Of a stretch of DNA of 64,000 nt, positions 29,301 through 36,603 are shown piece after piece. This DNA comes from Aureispira sp050633105 (GTDB taxonomy: Bacteria; Bacteroidota; Bacteroidia; Chitinophagales; Saprospiraceae). Position 1 is the stretch's first letter; each line of letters starts with the position of its first letter. The position numbers and the translations under genes were made by a program. The DNA lies in the NCBI GenBank assembly GCA_050633105.1, contig JBOEFW010000074.1:1-64000 (forward strand), read 5' to 3'. Below the pieces are notes generated by a model, which made no database searches, had not been told where the DNA came from, and saw nothing but the letters and a program-made list of their open reading frames with translations.

Positions 29301-30719
29301 GACTTTACAACCGTATTGCCTGGGTTTATGGGCACCTCCAAGTATATAGGCCAAGATTACACAGGAACACCAACAAATGCAGGACCTCGACCAGGATGGG
29401 ATTTCATTGCTGGCTGGCAACCTGAGCGTGAATGGCTAGATCAGGCAGGACGAAGTGGTTGGATTAGCAACAGTATTTATCAAAATCAACCTGTTATCCA
29501 GACACGCCGACAAACTTATTCTGCCAATGTAACGATTGAGCCACTGCGTGGATTTAAGATTGATGTGGACCTTAATAAAGAGCTGACCGAAAATTACCAA
29601 GAGTTGTTTAAGGTAGAGGATGAGTTAAGCGCGGGAGAATTTTCGCACTTGAATGGCATGCAAAGTGGTGGTGTGCGTATGACTTACTTACCCATTTCAA
29701 CTTTCTTTAATGGACAGGGGACAGCAGGATTGAATTCTTCCGTTACCTTTGAGAATTTTGAAAACAATCGCGTTATTATTTCTAATCGTCGAGGAACAGG
29801 CGATCATGATGACCAAGAAACCAACCGAGGATTTACCGAGGGATATGGACGTTATCAGCAAGATGTATTGATTCCTGCTTTCTTAGCTGCTTATAATGGT
29901 CAAGATGCGAATACGGTAGGTTTAGGAGACATTCGAAATGCCTTGCCTATGCCGAACTGGAAACTGAGCTACAATGGCTTGTCTAAGATCCCAGGACTAG
30001 ATAAGATTTTTGCTAGCTTTAGTTTAACACATGGTTATAAATCTACTCTAAACGTCACTCAATTTGTGACGGATTTGGATTATGCCAACACCTTAGCGCC
30101 AACAGGGACAGATGGGAAGGACATCAACAGCTTAAACTACTATTCAAGTTTTGAGATTCCTAACTTAATTATCTCTGAGGCCTTTGCTCCATTGATTGGT
30201 ATCGATATGCGCTTCAAGAATGATTTGGCCTTGAAATTTAAATACAACACCAGTCGTAATTTGTCTATGAGCTTTATTGATTATCAATTGAGTGAGCAAA
30301 AGACGACTGACATGACGATTGGATTTGGTTGGAAATTTAAAAATTTCAAATTCGGAGAATTATTCCAGAATAAGAACAAGAAAGACGACAACCGAAGTCA
30401 GACGAAGACAAAATTAGGAGATATGGATTTTAATTTTGATTTTGGTAAAACGGTTGCCAAAGACGAATTGAACATCAATTGTGATATCTCGTTCAGAGAC
30501 GATAAAACGGTTAACCACATTTTGGATCAAGATCAATCTGTCGCAACACGGGGGATGCAAACCTTGCGTATTTCGCCTGCGATTGAATGGATTCCTAATA
30601 ATCGTTTGACCTTCCGTTTGTTCTTTGACTACACGCAAACAATTCCAGCAGTATCAACCTCCTTTCCTATTACAAGTCTAAAAGGTGGACTAAACATTCG
30701 ATTCTCCTTATCACAATAA
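23331..30719 (+). CDS. sprA: Type IX secretion system outer-membrane translocon SprA (Sov)
   Basis: SprA is the giant single-chain barrel (36 strands in the Flavobacterium structure) through which type IX cargo leaves the cell, and it is needed for gliding in motile species. The 2462-residue product, starting MNFKTLALCFVAQ, has a signal peptide and the usual family length. It has family-like segments such as TERLFCGSTIDVRPQGNIGLTFGFDYQ near the N-terminus, VVFIDDFEGATSNFNLSLPS in the middle (DDFEGA) and ARCAEVWVNELRLTGFDERGG. Very many amphipathic strands follow, up to a C-terminal LNIRFSLSQ. ATG 23331 is chosen because a promoter match and leader precede it. The partner GldH is encoded at 37650-38132; PorV, GldK-N and PorU are not in the window. 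Confidence 0.95.
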   Translation: MNFKTLALCFVAQCAFLQAARSADDKPLDYLNESFWTAPTTYSPDTLPPLQDRTQVELDHQKNPFDLNDPKAIERTVEYDAESDLYVIKETINGSYYRPPMYMTPDEYFKWRAKQEDRAYLKDLAKMNRVGEIEGGDPIEPYKERISSSLTERLFCGSTIDVRPQGNIGLTFGFDYQRIANPILTEQQQQQGGFDFDMNIQLSVVGKIGEKLKLSFNYNTQATFDFDRQIKVEYLSDTECSEDDIIKKIEAGNVSFPLRSSLIQGRQNLFGFRTDLQFGRLKMSLVASQSQTKRKEIQIQGGSQLQDFEVTADNYDENRHFFLSHYNRATYEENLSNLPQINTLFDVTKIEVWVTNDRNVTEGVRDIVGYSDLGETDPTKMVSGNAYNPVTGTEQGIDLRNNRLPDNDANNLYAQLLASEGGNPARNARSLQSSVSALQSSPFNMNDAEDFAKIRARKLAPSEYTFDPKLGFISVNVSIKPTDVVAVAYQYSYNGKIYQVGEFAQDLPLDSDTLNVMHLKLLKGVRTRVDLPIWDLMMKNIYSLGAYQINQEDFMLDVFYQDPGGGEKRFLPEGPAASKPLITMLNLDNLNRARDPIPDGQFDYVPGTTILPRNGRIIFPVLEPFGSSLADEFYTVPGDPNSISPLSQKYLYNQLYDSTITRAREYPEFNRYIIRGRYKSSISSEISLGGFNIPQGSVVVTAGGRTLVEGTDYSIDYNLGRIKILNEAYLNSGQPVRVAFEDNATFGFNQQGFFGARLDYFVNESINIGGTFLHLNERPFTQKVNYGDDPISNSIYGFDIQYNKEAPWLTRAIDKIPLISTKAPSNISFSAEFAQLIPGSPNIINQGEDQGGVVFIDDFEGATSNFNLSLPSLNWVLASTPRSNLPNPLFPEASLSNDLEYNKNRAQISWYNPEPNLGGSSIYTQIIQQQDVFQNVQNTGLTNTLLRTFDMTYRPNARGPYNYDTTNVDADGNFINPQDRWGGIMRSLTNTDFEASNIEFVEMWVMSPFKDGRAGNGGDLYIELGDMSEDILKDSRLFFENGIPVGADANTTTDETVWSRIPRIQAVTRAFDVGTDPTIRAQQDVGYDGYDDEGERTKYADFLTAMQNILTPGAYEDLEDDPSSDNFRFFRDPFYDANSTPDPDDDEVLFRYSKYNNPQGNSSRDGDNTQGLSVSTNLPETEDLNQDNTLNEQEAYFRYRIPINREPGDQMAFTRYTVDSVRMDYTDDQNNPQSIYWYQLKIPVDQFTNRVGGIADFRAIRFMRMYMTGFDEEVTLRMARLDLIRNQWRRYTRSLVQPGIVIPPDDPNNTSFDVFAVNIEENGSRAPFNYTLPPGVAREQVIGSVANAQQNEQSQALRVCNLEEGDARSIFKIVNLDMRVYKRLKMYVHAEDLRNSIPNNPGDMTLFMRLGSDFESNYYEYEIPLTMSDEVGGTSDPDNIWLDDNKIDFALEILQKIKLERAGKGIDISGLYEMADGDNIVRIKGNPTLGQVKGVMLGVRNRKDDGLARCAEVWVNELRLTGFDERGGFAGLARLDVQMADFGQLTASGSYQSIGFGSIDQSVGERSREEVIQYDVSGSLKLDKFFPEDWKLNIPFYAQYSQEISTPEFDPYELDVPLRDRLNTILDLEEREKVRTAAQTVRTISSFNFTNVRKGRTSKLFPLPTDISNFSFTYAQSSDVFRSPIIEKEERTEHRGVIDYTYAPGLKPLYPFKKTINKIKNKKTVKWLGLIREINFNPLPSNIGFRNELRRNFGETTYRFTSDASSTYYDKKFVWDRAYTVQWNIFKSLRLNYTGTNNALIDEPLGRLDSDPKRDIVWENVKRFGRTKNYQHSIGATYTLPLKYFPLLDWVNIKGQYNATYSWTAATLGLDSLGNVIQNSQRRQVTGDFQFEKLYNKWKYLKKINTPARGNQKGKKPEKINLPEKKKYDPLREIEDLEERKAEKLKRKVERKTWREEVARAKAKRQPSGAERALIRPLMLLRRARFTYNEDFTTVLPGFMGTSKYIGQDYTGTPTNAGPRPGWDFIAGWQPEREWLDQAGRSGWISNSIYQNQPVIQTRRQTYSANVTIEPLRGFKIDVDLNKELTENYQELFKVEDELSAGEFSHLNGMQSGGVRMTYLPISTFFNGQGTAGLNSSVTFENFENNRVIISNRRGTGDHDDQETNRGFTEGYGRYQQDVLIPAFLAAYNGQDANTVGLGDIRNALPMPNWKLSYNGLSKIPGLDKIFASFSLTHGYKSTLNVTQFVTDLDYANTLAPTGTDGKDINSLNYYSSFEIPNLIISEAFAPLIGIDMRFKNDLALKFKYNTSRNLSMSFIDYQLSEQKTTDMTIGFGWKFKNFKFGELFQNKNKKDDNRSQTKTKLGDMDFNFDFGKTVAKDELNINCDISFRDDKTVNHILDQDQSVATRGMQTLRISPAIEWIPNNRLTFRLFFDYTQTIPAVSTSFPITSLKGGLNIRFSLSQ

Positions 30720-30743
30720 GGAATAGTTGAGTCGATTTAAATA

Positions 30744-30786
30744 AAAAACTGCCCCTCCTGATCTAGTATCAAGAGGGGCAATTTTA
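30744..30786. terminator. Bidirectional terminator after sprA
   Basis: The 8-bp stem TGCCCCTC/GAGGGGCA (750-757 with 773-780) is flanked by an A tract before and ATTTTA after. It lies 30 bases beyond the sprA stop and before the convergent lipoprotein gene's stop, so it can serve both. Confidence 0.7.
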
Positions 30787-30817
30787 TGCCTACTACTGTC
30801 GCGATCTAAAAGGCGTT

Positions 30818-31336
30818 TTATAAACGGGTAAAGGTTGCAAAACAAGTATCAATACGTTGATTCGTGGTATCTGCAATCTGGTAGGCTAAGGTAAGTGTGG
30901 TATCCGTAGCTTGCCAATTTCCTATCCCTGTAAACAAGGTGTCATTGCTTTGAATGTTAATCGCAATGCTAGAAGAAGTCGGGTGCGCCAATAGTAAGCT
31001 ACGTCCAGTATTACCATAGTTGTCCCAACGTAATTCATCAGGAGCAACAGCAACTAAATCACTGTTATAGGTCTGTACACCAGCATTGGGACCTTTGCAA
31101 CTGTCATAAACACTGTAGGTAGCAGCATATTGATCTGTCCAAGTAAGAGTGCAAATGCCCTCGTCATTGGTGCGGTAGCCTCTAGTGCAGAGACATTCTC
31201 CAGAAATGGCATCACAGACACCTTTGTCGCAATTGGTGTGCTCACAAGGATCTGTTTCACAAGAAGTCAAGAGTAGTAGTCCCCAACTACAAAATAAGAG
31301 GATTCCAAGACGGGATAACGATTTGAATAGCATCAT
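30818..31336 (-). CDS. Cys-rich lipoprotein with EGF-like segment
   Basis: The 172-residue product has a lipoprotein signal ending in LTSC (Cys about residue 26). A Cys-rich EGF-like segment follows (about 26-65; CEHTNCDKGVC, then GECLCTRGY), and then a beta-rich domain of about 105 residues (TWTDQYAATYSVYDSC to the C-terminus). Lipoproteins with this 'EGF-like then lipocalin-like/beta' layout are widespread in Bacteroidota and have no known role. Two adjacent ATG codons at 31336 and 31333 make either possible. It follows no operon partner closely; the gene upstream on the same strand ends at 31382.. and begins far away. Confidence 0.75.
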   Translation of the reverse strand: MMLFKSLSRLGILLFCSWGLLLLTSCETDPCEHTNCDKGVCDAISGECLCTRGYRTNDEGICTLTWTDQYAATYSVYDSCKGPNAGVQTYNSDLVAVAPDELRWDNYGNTGRSLLLAHPTSSSIAINIQSNDTLFTGIGNWQATDTTLTLAYQIADTTNQRIDTCFATFTRL

Positions 31337-31381
31337 AGGATAAATGAAAAGTTGATTAATAACTTTAAAAAGTAAATGGTC

Positions 31382-32830
31382 TTACAAGGCTGCAGCGTCT
31401 AAGTGCTGTACCAACCAACGATATAAAAAGGTAGAAGAGAAAGATAAATTGGCTTGATACATTGCTTCTAGCTCTGTTCTTATTTGTTCCAATTTGGAAT
31501 TGCGTTTATCCGCATCCAAAGTATGTAAGGCCAAGAAATATTGGTGAATAAATTTGCTGTAAGCAATAGAAATATTTTCTTTGAAAGTCTTATAACGGGT
31601 ATTTTGTAATAAATTGTATACTTCTCGCTCTGCTAATTCTTGTTCGTCTAGAGCGGCATAGGTAATACTTAAAAGTAGACGAGCGTAGGCAAATTCGCCT
31701 TCTGAGCGTTCCTGTATATCGTGGTGGAGCAATAAAGTGAGGGCTTCTTCATATTGTTCGGTCTCATGATAGGCCCAACAAACCATATAACGTGCTTTGT
31801 TGGCTATTAGAGAAAGTGTACTCCATCGTTGTTCTTGTTGTTGGTACCAATCAATCGCTCGCTCATAGGCCGCCAATCCAAGTAAGTTAGTAAAGTAATT
31901 AAACGTAATGCCAATGTAACTGCGGATAGATCCAAGAATAGGAGGCTTTATAAGTTCTTGATAAATACTATCGGCTTCTTTATAGCGTTTAAGAATGTAA
32001 TATTCTAATGCTAGTGTGGCTTGTAAGTTTTGGATTCGTTCTCCCAGTTCTTCATATCTGGGGTAATTTTTTAACGCGGCGGCTTGGGCTAGTGCTTGTT
32101 GGAGCAAATGGAGCTTCTCTTCTCCAGAACTGTAATAAGAAGCTTGAATGGTGATGGCATGAAAATCAATGAGGGAATCATTTTCTAAAGGCACCAACAT
32201 CTTATAAAATTGAGGAGGTTGTTGGATGTTATAATCGCCGCTATTAAGTGCCCATAAATTGCGCTGAATGAAACCAAAAGATCGTTCTAGTCGTTTATGT
32301 TGTTCTTGAGAATGGGCAGAACAAGCTTCTAAGCCTTCTTGAATGATTGCTTCTAATTCTTGGTAAAATCCTACTTCTGTATTCGTATGTTGTGTATGGA
32401 AATCGAAATAAGAATTAACCAATTGCATCTTCCAACCATAACGTTGTTCTTGTTGGGCTTTTTTGTATAATTTACGCCATTGTTGTTCATACAAGTGCGT
32501 TTGTTGTCTTTCTTGATAGAGTTGTAATAATAGAAACTGTGCACGTTCTGGACGTTCCTGCTGTTCTTTCAGCCATTGGATTTCCAAGAAGAAGAACTCT
32601 AACTCTTTGTTCAATAAACGAAGCTCATTTCGAAGTAGACTATCATTTTTGGAATCATATTTGTTTCCAAATATTTTGATAGAAATTTTTTCTTTATTTA
32701 ATTTTTTATGTTTTTTTAAATACTGATACAATTGTATTAAACGGTCTCGTTTATGTGTTTTTATGACAGTTGTTTCAAACTGTCGCATTTCTTTTGAGCT
32801 GAGTAGCGCCAATAATTCAAGCGTTTTCAC
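31382..32830 (-). CDS. Uncharacterised helical (TPR-like) protein
   Basis: I do not recognise a named family. The 482-residue soluble protein starts MKTLELLALLSSKEMRQFE. This is followed by a basic helical segment (about 20-60) with KHKKLNKEKISIKIFG and an invariant-looking LLRNELRLLNKELEFFFLEIQW near 75-95. The remainder is strongly helical, rich in Gln, Glu, Leu and Tyr, with recurring TPR-like pairs (for example YKEADSIYQELI, YERAIDWYQQQEQRW, EEALTLLLHHD). No signal peptide is present. It is divergent from the beta-helix lipoprotein gene, with overlapping promoter matches between them. A scaffold or regulatory role is only a guess. Confidence 0.6.
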   Translation of the reverse strand: MKTLELLALLSSKEMRQFETTVIKTHKRDRLIQLYQYLKKHKKLNKEKISIKIFGNKYDSKNDSLLRNELRLLNKELEFFFLEIQWLKEQQERPERAQFLLLQLYQERQQTHLYEQQWRKLYKKAQQEQRYGWKMQLVNSYFDFHTQHTNTEVGFYQELEAIIQEGLEACSAHSQEQHKRLERSFGFIQRNLWALNSGDYNIQQPPQFYKMLVPLENDSLIDFHAITIQASYYSSGEEKLHLLQQALAQAAALKNYPRYEELGERIQNLQATLALEYYILKRYKEADSIYQELIKPPILGSIRSYIGITFNYFTNLLGLAAYERAIDWYQQQEQRWSTLSLIANKARYMVCWAYHETEQYEEALTLLLHHDIQERSEGEFAYARLLLSITYAALDEQELAEREVYNLLQNTRYKTFKENISIAYSKFIHQYFLALHTLDADKRNSKLEQIRTELEAMYQANLSFSSTFLYRWLVQHLDAAAL

Positions 32831-33035
32831 GGAAGTTAAATTGTTGATGGATGCTAAGCAGAACTACTAGAAATTACGATTGGTGAAGAACCAATCGTTT
32901 GTTTCAATGGGAAGAACTGAGCAGACCAATGGATAATGGATGATAAAATAAGCGTAGGTGGTCAAATCAATACGCCTTACTACGGTTGATAGCTACAATT
33001 ATTGTGCAATAAATTTAGTGTTAAGACTTATCTTG

Positions 33036-33063
33036 CAAAAATAGAAACATCTTCTTACTTTTG
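33036..33063. promoter_or_regulatory. Back-to-back divergent -7 elements
   Basis: The minus strand carries TATTTTTG at 33036-33043 for the 482-residue protein. The plus strand carries TACTTTTG at 33056-33063 for the beta-helix lipoprotein, with a CTTG about 20 bases upstream that could be its -33. The two promoters overlap, so the genes may compete for polymerase. Confidence 0.45.
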
Positions 33064-33116
33064 TAGAGTCCCTCTCTACAATACCCTATAGGTTTTACTT
33101 TTTCAAAAAAATAACC

Positions 33117-34319
33117 ATGAACTATCTACGTCCCCTCCTTCTACTATTTTTAATAACAACGCTATTGGCTCTTAATGCTTGCCAAAAAAATCCTTCAGAA
33201 GAATGCCAGCAAGAAATTATTAATGATCCCAATTATTTTTCTGTCAATCGAACGCTAACGAATGGCTGTAGCAAGCAACAAGGCATTGACTATATTCTCA
33301 CAGGAAACAACACCTATGTTATCAGTGCCAATACTTTTATAGAGGCAGGGACCATTATCGAGGTAGAAGATAGTGCCGCCCTAATCATCGAAACAACAGG
33401 AATATTACAAGCGATAGGAACAGCAACAGCGCCTATTATTATTCGTGGACACCATAGGAGTACAGGACATTGGAAAGGTCTTTTTGTCCGCTCTTCTTCT
33501 GCATTGAATCAATTGTATAATGTATCGGTCGAAGATGGAGGAGGAGCATCCATCGCAGGGGAGACAGCACGTGGAGCTATTGTTTTGCTGGATCAGGGGA
33601 AAATTGCTGTTAATGCTTCTACTATAACTGGAAGTGCATCCTATGGAATCAATGTTGCTAGTCTTACAGCGGGACTCAGTGAATTGAAAAATAGCACCCT
33701 TACAAACAATAATAGCCCTCTATTTTTACATACGACACAGGCTGATCCTATAGCAACCGCAACTAATAATTTAAAAGGAAATCGCAATGATTATGTAGCC
33801 TTTGGGATTGTACCTTTTATCAACGAGACGCATATTTGGCCAACACTTAATGTGCCTTATCGTTTGATGTCATTGGATAGTGGGAATACAACTACCCAGA
33901 GTTTGTCTGGTGCGGCTAATTTGACTATTGAACCAGGAAATGTATTAGAAATGAGCCCAGAAACAGGCTTTAGTGTGCGCGATATTAGCCAACTGTCAGT
34001 TATCGGAACAGCAGGAGCACCCATTGTTTTTACAGGAACAATCAAAGATTATAGTACTTGGAAAGGCTTTGAATTTCGATTTACACAGGAAGATAATCGT
34101 TTTGAGAAGATAAGAATAGAACATGCTGGAAGCCAAGATGGCGTCATTTATATGTGGGGCGATCCCAAATTGACGTTTGATGAGGTGGAATTCACGTATA
34201 GTACCAACTGCGTTTTTTATGATGCACCTAAAACGTCTGCTCAATCGATTAATAACAACCTATTGTTTAGAAACATTCTCTACAACTTTGTTAATGCTCA
34301 ATATTGCAAAGGAAATTAA
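33117..34319 (+). CDS. Lipoprotein with right-handed beta-helix repeats
   Basis: The 400-residue product begins with a lipoprotein signal whose lipobox is LNAC (Cys22). The body has parallel beta-helix character: short repeated strands with Gly/Asn turns, such as TFIEAGTIIEVEDSAALIIETTGILQAIGTATAPIIIRG. A second similar block follows at about 265-325 (LTIEPGNVLEMSPETGF then IGTAGAPIVFTG), each followed by HWKGLF/TWKGFEF. Such folds occur in pectate-lyase-like enzymes and surface adhesins. No catalytic residues are recognisable and no type IX sorting domain is present. Probably a surface or periplasmic lipoprotein of unknown role. Confidence 0.78.
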   Translation: MNYLRPLLLLFLITTLLALNACQKNPSEECQQEIINDPNYFSVNRTLTNGCSKQQGIDYILTGNNTYVISANTFIEAGTIIEVEDSAALIIETTGILQAIGTATAPIIIRGHHRSTGHWKGLFVRSSSALNQLYNVSVEDGGGASIAGETARGAIVLLDQGKIAVNASTITGSASYGINVASLTAGLSELKNSTLTNNNSPLFLHTTQADPIATATNNLKGNRNDYVAFGIVPFINETHIWPTLNVPYRLMSLDSGNTTTQSLSGAANLTIEPGNVLEMSPETGFSVRDISQLSVIGTAGAPIVFTGTIKDYSTWKGFEFRFTQEDNRFEKIRIEHAGSQDGVIYMWGDPKLTFDEVEFTYSTNCVFYDAPKTSAQSINNNLLFRNILYNFVNAQYCKGN

Positions 34320-34351
34320 GTGTTGATAGATAAGCCATTATTTTAAAAACG

Positions 34352-34388
34352 AAATGCTGTCCTGAATCAAATTCAGGACAGCATTTTT
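34352..34388. terminator. Terminator between convergent genes
   Basis: The inverted repeat AAATGCTGTCCTGAAT with its exact complement, a 3-base loop and a trailing T6 run on the plus strand ends the beta-helix lipoprotein transcript. The symmetric A tract suggests some function for the converging HMG-CoA reductase gene. Confidence 0.8.
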
Positions 34389-34414
34389 TATACTAAAGCA
34401 GGACATAAGGGCGC

Positions 34415-35962
34415 TTAGCGGTTACGACCATATTGCTCGTGACTAGAAACCCAGTCAGAAGATGAAATGGCAGAGCCTAGAGAAATCTCTCCTGCTAGAA
34501 CAACTCCTGCAATAATTTCTGCTAGCTTGTTGACCTTATTACGACCAACACAATCTAGCATTTCTAAACACTCTTTTTGAGTCGCTAATCCTGTACCACC
34601 ACCATAGGTTGCAATAATCAAGGATGGAATGGTGATCGACAAATATAAGTCCCCTTCTTTGGTAATCTCTGCATAGGTAATTGCAGCAGAAGATTCAGAT
34701 ACGTTCGCAACATCCTGCCCTGTAGCAATAAAAATTGCGGTAATGGCATTGGCAGAGTGTGCTCCATTGTTGTTAGCGCCAGATAGGATAGAACCAATAT
34801 TAGAGACACTAGAGTGATACGCCAATTGTTCTGGCTCTACACGCATGTGTTGTACTAATACATCGCGTTTAAGAACAATCTCTGCGGTGACACGCTTACC
34901 ACGAGTACGCATGATGTTCACCTGAGAGGCTTTTTTATCAGTAGCAAAGTTAGATTCTAGATAGAAGTGTTTGATGGGGTAATCTTTGTACACTTCTAGA
35001 ATCCAGCTACAAGCCGCAAACGTAGCACGTCCTACCATGTTTTGGCCAGCAGCATCCCCTGTCGAATAATTAAAGCGTAAGAAGGCAAATTTATTAGACA
35101 AATAAGGATCAATATATTGCAAACGAGCGATACTGGAAGTGGCTTCTGCTTCTTCTGCAATTTTAGCAAAATTCGCTTGAATCCAATCTACAAAATCGCG
35201 GGCAGCACGAGCATCTTCAAAGACAAATACAGGAGCACGTTGCATCGCATCTCTAACTACAGTACATTTTACACCGCCACATAAGTTCATGACTTTGATA
35301 CCACGGTTATAAGAAGCCACTAAAGTACCTTCTGTTGTAGCCATAGGAACTAGATATTCCTCTGTTGCATGTTCTCCGTTGATTTTGATAGGTCCAGCAA
35401 TACCCAATGGAATTTGAGCTACTCCTGTAAAGTGTTCACAGTTACCAGACAAAGCATGAGGATCAAAAGAGTATTGCCCAACGTGTTTTAGATCTGCTCC
35501 AGAATAATCTTTCACAAACTTTTGACGCTTAGCAATGGCACTTTCAGAGTAATCGTCTTCTTTTTCTCTAGGAATAGAAATGCGTGAGTCATCTTTTTTA
35601 GAAACACCGTCTTCTACCTCTAGCGTAAGATCGCCAAAAGGATCTGCTGTAAAGGTAATTTCTAGTTTGTGTTTACCATTATTCAACGGCGCGATGTCAC
35701 ACAACATATCAATGGTCTCTCTCAAATTAAACTGAATCGGATTGTCTGCAGATACCGATTGAGAATCCAAGATAGTTCCATCAGATAAACGCAATTTGAT
35801 CTTGTCTAATGGGATACTTTTGTCTTCAATTTTTACTTCTTTTAGACCAGTAAAAGAGGTATCACTAAGGCGATTTTTGACGGTGAATTGAGTGCCTTGA
35901 GGAGTGTTCTCTAGGCTATTAAAATTGTAAAGTTGTTTGAGTATCAAACTAGGAATCTTCAT
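34415..35962 (-). CDS. Hydroxymethylglutaryl-CoA reductase, class I type, with extra N-terminal domain
   Basis: The enzyme reduces HMG-CoA to mevalonate with NADPH in isoprenoid synthesis. The catalytic part (about residues 150-515) has IPLGIAGP, the class I segment VPMATTEGTLVASYNRG with the catalytic Glu, a DKK motif (SNFATDKKAS), GQDVANVSESSAAIT, the Gly-rich TYGGGTGLATQ and a C-terminal SSHEQYGRNR with the catalytic His. These match eukaryotic-type class I more than the bacterial NADH-using class II. Residues 1-125 form a beta-rich domain unrelated to the sterol-sensing region of animals (KNRLSDTSFTGLKEVKI, LRETIDMLCDI). No transmembrane part exists, so it is cytosolic. No other mevalonate gene is in the window. 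Confidence 0.93.
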   Translation of the reverse strand: MKIPSLILKQLYNFNSLENTPQGTQFTVKNRLSDTSFTGLKEVKIEDKSIPLDKIKLRLSDGTILDSQSVSADNPIQFNLRETIDMLCDIAPLNNGKHKLEITFTADPFGDLTLEVEDGVSKKDDSRISIPREKEDDYSESAIAKRQKFVKDYSGADLKHVGQYSFDPHALSGNCEHFTGVAQIPLGIAGPIKINGEHATEEYLVPMATTEGTLVASYNRGIKVMNLCGGVKCTVVRDAMQRAPVFVFEDARAARDFVDWIQANFAKIAEEAEATSSIARLQYIDPYLSNKFAFLRFNYSTGDAAGQNMVGRATFAACSWILEVYKDYPIKHFYLESNFATDKKASQVNIMRTRGKRVTAEIVLKRDVLVQHMRVEPEQLAYHSSVSNIGSILSGANNNGAHSANAITAIFIATGQDVANVSESSAAITYAEITKEGDLYLSITIPSLIIATYGGGTGLATQKECLEMLDCVGRNKVNKLAEIIAGVVLAGEISLGSAISSSDWVSSHEQYGRNR

Positions 35963-36279
35963 GCTGTAAGATCGTTAACAAATGAACAAATAGGAATTAA
36001 CGGCAAGCGGGAGGTGCTTGTTTCCTTTAAGTTAGCAATACTTGTGATAGTACACAACCTGATAAAAATATTTTTCATCTAATTATGAAGTGTATTCAAG
36101 GAAGTGGTTTAAAAAAAGACTTTCATGAAACACCAAACCCAGCCTGCTTGCTCAAAGAAACAACTAAAGGCATTATGTCATAAAAAGAGTAGGAATCCGA
36201 ACCTAGTTTATTGGCTTGCGGAAGGAACAAGCTAGCAGAGCTCACATCATAAAGTATTTGTCTTTCTTAAACAAGGTCA
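35963..36279. other. Intergenic region upstream of the HMG-CoA reductase gene
   Basis: No intact gene is seen. It should hold the HMG-CoA reductase promoter. Positions 36107-36126 carry a 20-base word with seven A's (GTTTAAAAAAAGAC plus TTTCAT) that recurs exactly at 54625-54644. Confidence 0.45.
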
Positions 36280-36588
36280 ATGAAGCGATTGTTATTTTTT
36301 AGCAGCGGTTTCTTCTTTAGCTGTAGATTCTGATTTTTTCCATGACAGGATCTTCAACAATTAGATCTATTGTATAATGGATTGATGACCTTACGATCAA
36401 GTATAAAGGAACTTAAAGAACTAAAGCGACTCTATTAGAAGAACAACCCTTGGATTTCTTTTCCCCTAGCCCTTGCGGAGTTACAGCAACTAGAGATGAT
36501 TTACATTTCAGAAGATCTAGTGTTAGAATTAAAAGTGCAATTGATACAATGGTTTGAAAAAAAAGCGCGTGCAAGAGAAAAGAATTAG
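36280..36588 (+). pseudogene. Possible decayed small gene with three in-frame stops
   Basis: One reading frame of 103 codons begins MKRLLFFSSGFFF and ends FEKKARAREKN, interrupted by stops at 36331-36333, 36343-36345 and 36436-36438. Between the stops the translation looks coding and helical (QDLQQLDLLYNG, IKELKELKRLY, FPLALAELQQLEMIYI, EDLVLELKVQL), with the LQQL(D/E) phrase appearing twice. No homologue is recognised. It could equally be chance in AT-rich DNA, so confidence is low. Confidence 0.3.
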
Positions 36589-36603
36589 TACTTGGAAGCA
36601 TTC

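Noticed and set aside
36413..36601. 62-codon minus-strand frame opposite the possible pseudogene
   Set aside because: It is the complement of a helical-looking plus-strand frame and contains no domain; treated as a shadow.
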